A stretch of DNA of 59,336 bases, taken from Alphaproteobacteria bacterium (GTDB lineage Bacteria > Pseudomonadota > Alphaproteobacteria > UBA6615). Under the pieces are notes generated by a model that saw only the letters and a list, made by a program, of their open reading frames with translations, searched no databases and was not told where the DNA came from. The position numbers were made by a program, and so were the translations under genes. Below, piece by piece: positions 57,036 to 59,336 of this stretch. The DNA lies in the NCBI GenBank assembly GCA_028279245.1, contig JANQOE010000045.1:1-59336 (forward strand). Direction: 5' to 3'. Each line of letters opens with the position of its first letter. Within the stretch, counting starts at the first letter, position 1.

Positions 57036-57615
57036 CCTGCGCGGCAGATCGCTGCATGCGCCCCCCGGCGGCACCGTCCGCCCGACCAGCGACCGGGTGC
57101 GGGAAGCCCTGTTCAACATCCTGGAACATGCCGACTTCGGCCCCGGCTTCACCGGTCTGACCGGGGCGACCGTGCTGGACGCCTTCGCCGGAACCGGCGC
57201 ATTGGGCATTGAAGCCCTGTCCCGTGGTGCCGACCATGTCAGCTTCTTCGAGAACAGCGGGTCGACCCGCAGCCGCCTAGGGCGCAGTCTGGCGGACCTC
57301 GGTCTGACCGACCGCGCGACGCTCCTCACCGATGCGACCCGGCCGCCAACCGCGACGAGACCGGTCAGCCTGGCACTACTCGACCCGCCCTATCGCCGGG
57401 GTCTCGGCCCAGAAGCCCTCGCCGCCCTCACCAAGGCCAATTGGCTGGCCGCCGATGCGGTCGTCGTACTGGAACAAAGTGAGACCGCAGCCCCCGAACT
57501 CCCGAGCTTTCAGCTACTGCAGGCCCGGCGTTATGGCGGAACGACCCTAGTCTTCCTCCGCTGGCACGGCGACAGGACCGCGCCCGTTGACCCGCCGCTG
57601 CAGCACGATCGCTAG
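57016..57615 (+). CDS. rsmD: 16S rRNA (guanine966-N2)-methyltransferase
   Basis: A 199-residue methyltransferase. MRIVGGSLRGRSLHAPPG opens it, RPTSDRVREALFNIL is the family signature, TVLDAFAGTGALGIEALSRGA binds AdoMet and LALLDPPYRRG is the N-methylation motif. The ATG lies within the end of the pseudouridine synthase gene. Its 3' end overlaps the convergent MFS gene by 69 bp, so the tail (HGDRTAPVDPP) shares DNA with that gene. Confidence 0.94.
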   Translation: MRIVGGSLRGRSLHAPPGGTVRPTSDRVREALFNILEHADFGPGFTGLTGATVLDAFAGTGALGIEALSRGADHVSFFENSGSTRSRLGRSLADLGLTDRATLLTDATRPPTATRPVSLALLDPPYRRGLGPEALAALTKANWLAADAVVVLEQSETAAPELPSFQLLQARRYGGTTLVFLRWHGDRTAPVDPPLQHDR

Positions 57616-58746
57616 CGCCAGCACCCCAATCATCGCCGCCGCCCCGGCCAGGAACGGCAAATCCTGTCCCACCTCGGCGAACAGGAACCCGGCCAGGATC
57701 GGCCCCAGCACCCGCGCCAGGCTGACCGTCGATACCCCCAGACCCAGGGACGCCCCGGTCTTGTCGTCGGCACTGTATTGCGAGATCAGACTTTGCACAG
57801 CCGGATTGCCGAGGCCTGTACCAGCCGCGATGCCGGCCAAACCGAAATACATCATCACCGGCACCTCGGCGGTCAGCGGGATTAGCGCCATGCCGATCCC
57901 CAACAACGCCGCGCCGACCGACACCGCCCGGATCTCCCCGAACCGGCGCGCGAACGGCCCGAGAATCCCGCCTTGGAACACCACCGCTACCAGCCCAGCG
58001 AAGGCATAGCCGATGAACACATCCCGCGGCCCCCAGCCAAGCTGCCCTTCCGTCCACAGCACAAAGGTCGATTCGAGGATCGCGAAGACGAACCCCATCA
58101 AAAACAGGATGCCGGTCAGCAACCCCACATGGGGATAGCCCAGGACCCGCACCTGCGCGTCGATTTCATCCACCGCCTCGTCATGCCGCGGCGGCGTACT
58201 CGGTGTATGGGATTCGCGCAGGAACAGCGCACAGATCGCCAGCGCCGAAGCCGACAAGCCGGCGGCGACCAGCGGCGGCGTCTCCAGGTTTGGGTTGCTC
58301 GGATCGCCCGAAACCACCGCGCCGATCATCACCCCGATGATAAAGCCGACGCCGATAGCGATGCCGATCATCGCCATGCCCGAAGCCCGCTTCTCTGGCT
58401 CGGTCACATCGGCGACATAGGCTTCCGCCGCCGCCACATTGCCGGTCAGTGCGCCGGCCAGCAGCCGGGCCACGAACAAAACCCACAACTCGGTCGCCAC
58501 CGCGATCAGCAACATCGAGAGCATCGCGCCCCCGAAGTTGATCAGCAGCACCGGCTTCCGGCCCCAACGGTCGCTCTTCCGGCCCCAATAGGGATGAAAG
58601 AACAACTGGGTCAGTGGGAACGCCGCCACCAGCCACGCCACATGCTGCGCCGCCGCCCCCAGATCGAGGGCGATAAACGGCAACATCGGCGTCAGCACGC
58701 CGAGGGCCGAGATATCCAGCAGCAGAATGAGAAACAGGATGCGCAA
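57547..58746 (-). CDS. MFS transporter (TetA/drug-efflux-like)
   Basis: A 399-residue twelve-helix transporter. FLILLLDISALGVLTPMLPF is helix 1, YWGRKSDRWGRKPVLL is the MFS loop 2-3 motif, and LVARLLAGALTGNVAAAEAYVADVT is the motif C-like helix region seen in tetracycline-type proton antiporters. The start is a TTG about 10 nt after AGGAGG. No cargo can be assigned. It overlaps rsmD at its 3' end. Confidence 0.88.
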   Translation of the reverse strand: MRILFLILLLDISALGVLTPMLPFIALDLGAAAQHVAWLVAAFPLTQLFFHPYWGRKSDRWGRKPVLLINFGGAMLSMLLIAVATELWVLFVARLLAGALTGNVAAAEAYVADVTEPEKRASGMAMIGIAIGVGFIIGVMIGAVVSGDPSNPNLETPPLVAAGLSASALAICALFLRESHTPSTPPRHDEAVDEIDAQVRVLGYPHVGLLTGILFLMGFVFAILESTFVLWTEGQLGWGPRDVFIGYAFAGLVAVVFQGGILGPFARRFGEIRAVSVGAALLGIGMALIPLTAEVPVMMYFGLAGIAAGTGLGNPAVQSLISQYSADDKTGASLGLGVSTVSLARVLGPILAGFLFAEVGQDLPFLAGAAAMIGVLALAIVLQRRVNGRGPVAVPAEED

Positions 58747-58804
58747 CGGCGTGGGGCCTCCTGGGGCGCCAGTCGACCCCCCCTTTCGGTCCCCTGGTTC
58801 CCGC

Positions 58805-59336
58805 TCAGCGTCGCCCGAACAGGCGTTCGATATCCTTCAGCCTGAGTTCGACATAAGTGGGGCGGCCATGATTACACTGGCCGGAGTGCGGAGTCGCCTC
58901 CATTTGCCGCAAGAGTTCGTTCATTTCCGCGACATTGAGCGGCCGGCCCGCCCGCACACTGCCATGGCAGGCCATCGTCCCGCAGATCTCGGTCAGCCGC
59001 TCCTTCAGCGCGAGGGCCGACCCGATACTGGCCAATTCATCCGACAGATCCCGTACCAGTCCGGCGACATCGGCCTGGCCGAGCAGCGCCGGCACCTCCC
59101 GCACTACCACCGCTCCGGACCCGAAAGCTTCCAGCCGCAGGCCCAACTCCGCCAGCTCGGCCGACCGTTCGAGCAACCGCGCCGCCGCGCCTTCATCCAT
59201 CTCGACGACTTCCGGCACTAGCAACGGCTGCGTCTTGACGCCGCCATTGCCCAACGCGCCCAGCATCCGTTCCAACACCAGCCGCTCATGCGCGGCATGT
59301 TGGTCGACGATAATCAGTCCTTCGTCCGTCTGCGCG
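58805..59336 (-). CDS. mutL: DNA mismatch repair protein MutL, C-terminal part
   Basis: The last 177 codons of mutL; the gene continues past the right edge. [17 protein letters not shown] contains the metal-binding DQHA-x2-E-x4-E endonuclease motif, and [12 protein letters not shown] and [22 protein letters not shown] are the other C-terminal-domain motifs. This MutL should therefore nick DNA itself, unlike E. coli MutL, fitting an organism without MutH. Confidence 0.95.
   Translation of the reverse strand, partial: AQTDEGLIIVDQHAAHERLVLERMLGALGNGGVKTQPLLVPEVVEMDEGAAARLLERSAELAELGLRLEAFGSGAVVVREVPALLGQADVAGLVRDLSDELASIGSALALKERLTEICGTMACHGSVRAGRPLNVAEMNELLRQMEATPHSGQCNHGRPTYVELRLKDIERLFGRR

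Overview
The window is GC-rich, densely packed chromosomal DNA from an alphaproteobacterium, most likely a Rhodospirillales-type marine or soil organism. This is inferred from gene content and order: a ctaC-ctaD-ctaB-ctaG-ctaE-DUF983-surf1 oxidase cluster with thrC, an M16 peptidase and an acetyltransferase behind it; a plant-type glutamate-cysteine ligase; a yeast/actinobacterial-type leuA; and lipid A genes (msbA-like ABC, lpxK, lpxL). No rRNA, tRNA, insertion sequence, phage gene or CRISPR array was seen. Both ends cut through genes: gcvPB on the left and mutL on the right.

Layout. 1-3.9 kb: the glycine cleavage operon gcvT-gcvH-gcvPA-gcvPB on the minus strand, behind a tandem glycine riboswitch. 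3.9-6.2 kb: a lipoprotein coupled to a double CDGSH iron-sulfur protein, facing thrB-rnhA. 6.2-9.7 kb: peroxiredoxin, a DsbD/ScsB-type thiol transporter and YqgE. 9.7-20.7 kb: one long minus-strand array, the aa3-type cytochrome oxidase and its assembly factors, then an M32 carboxypeptidase, thrC, an M16 peptidase and a GNAT acetyltransferase. 20.9-23.6 kb: tldD, then a divergent TetR/DUF417 pair with two matching palindromic operators. 23.6-25.7 kb: leuA with a Leu-rich leader peptide. 25.7-30.2 kb: an RTX-repeat protein facing its likely type I secretion ABC transporter and membrane fusion protein. 30.2-34.5 kb: an accessory stretch with an ArsR/SRPBCC/DHFR-like operon, a membrane-anchored hydrolase, a 70-residue orphan and an HEXXH protein. 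34.5-40 kb: ubiD, a doubled DUF4170 protein with an overlapping GGCT-like gene, a LysR/azoreductase pair and ubiA. 40-47.3 kb: rsmE, gshA, pmbA/tldE, then ABC-lpxK-lpxL. 47.2-59.3 kb: M23 peptidase and xseA, purD, a redoxin/2OG-oxygenase fusion, a TPR protein, a kinase-fold protein with an NAD(P)H oxidoreductase, an MBL hydrolase, tadA, a class I amidotransferase, an rRNA pseudouridine synthase, rsmD, an MFS transporter and mutL.

Most of the window is conserved housekeeping. The parts that merit a second look are the leuA leader peptide, the RTX protein with an exact 27-residue period beside a private T1SS pair, the TetR operators, the 33.3-34.5 kb accessory stretch with a diverged internal repeat, the doubled DUF4170/GGCT-like pair, the redoxin/2OG-oxygenase fusion and the 35-bp tandem repeat after the LysR gene. 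I found no clearly new defence or mobile system.
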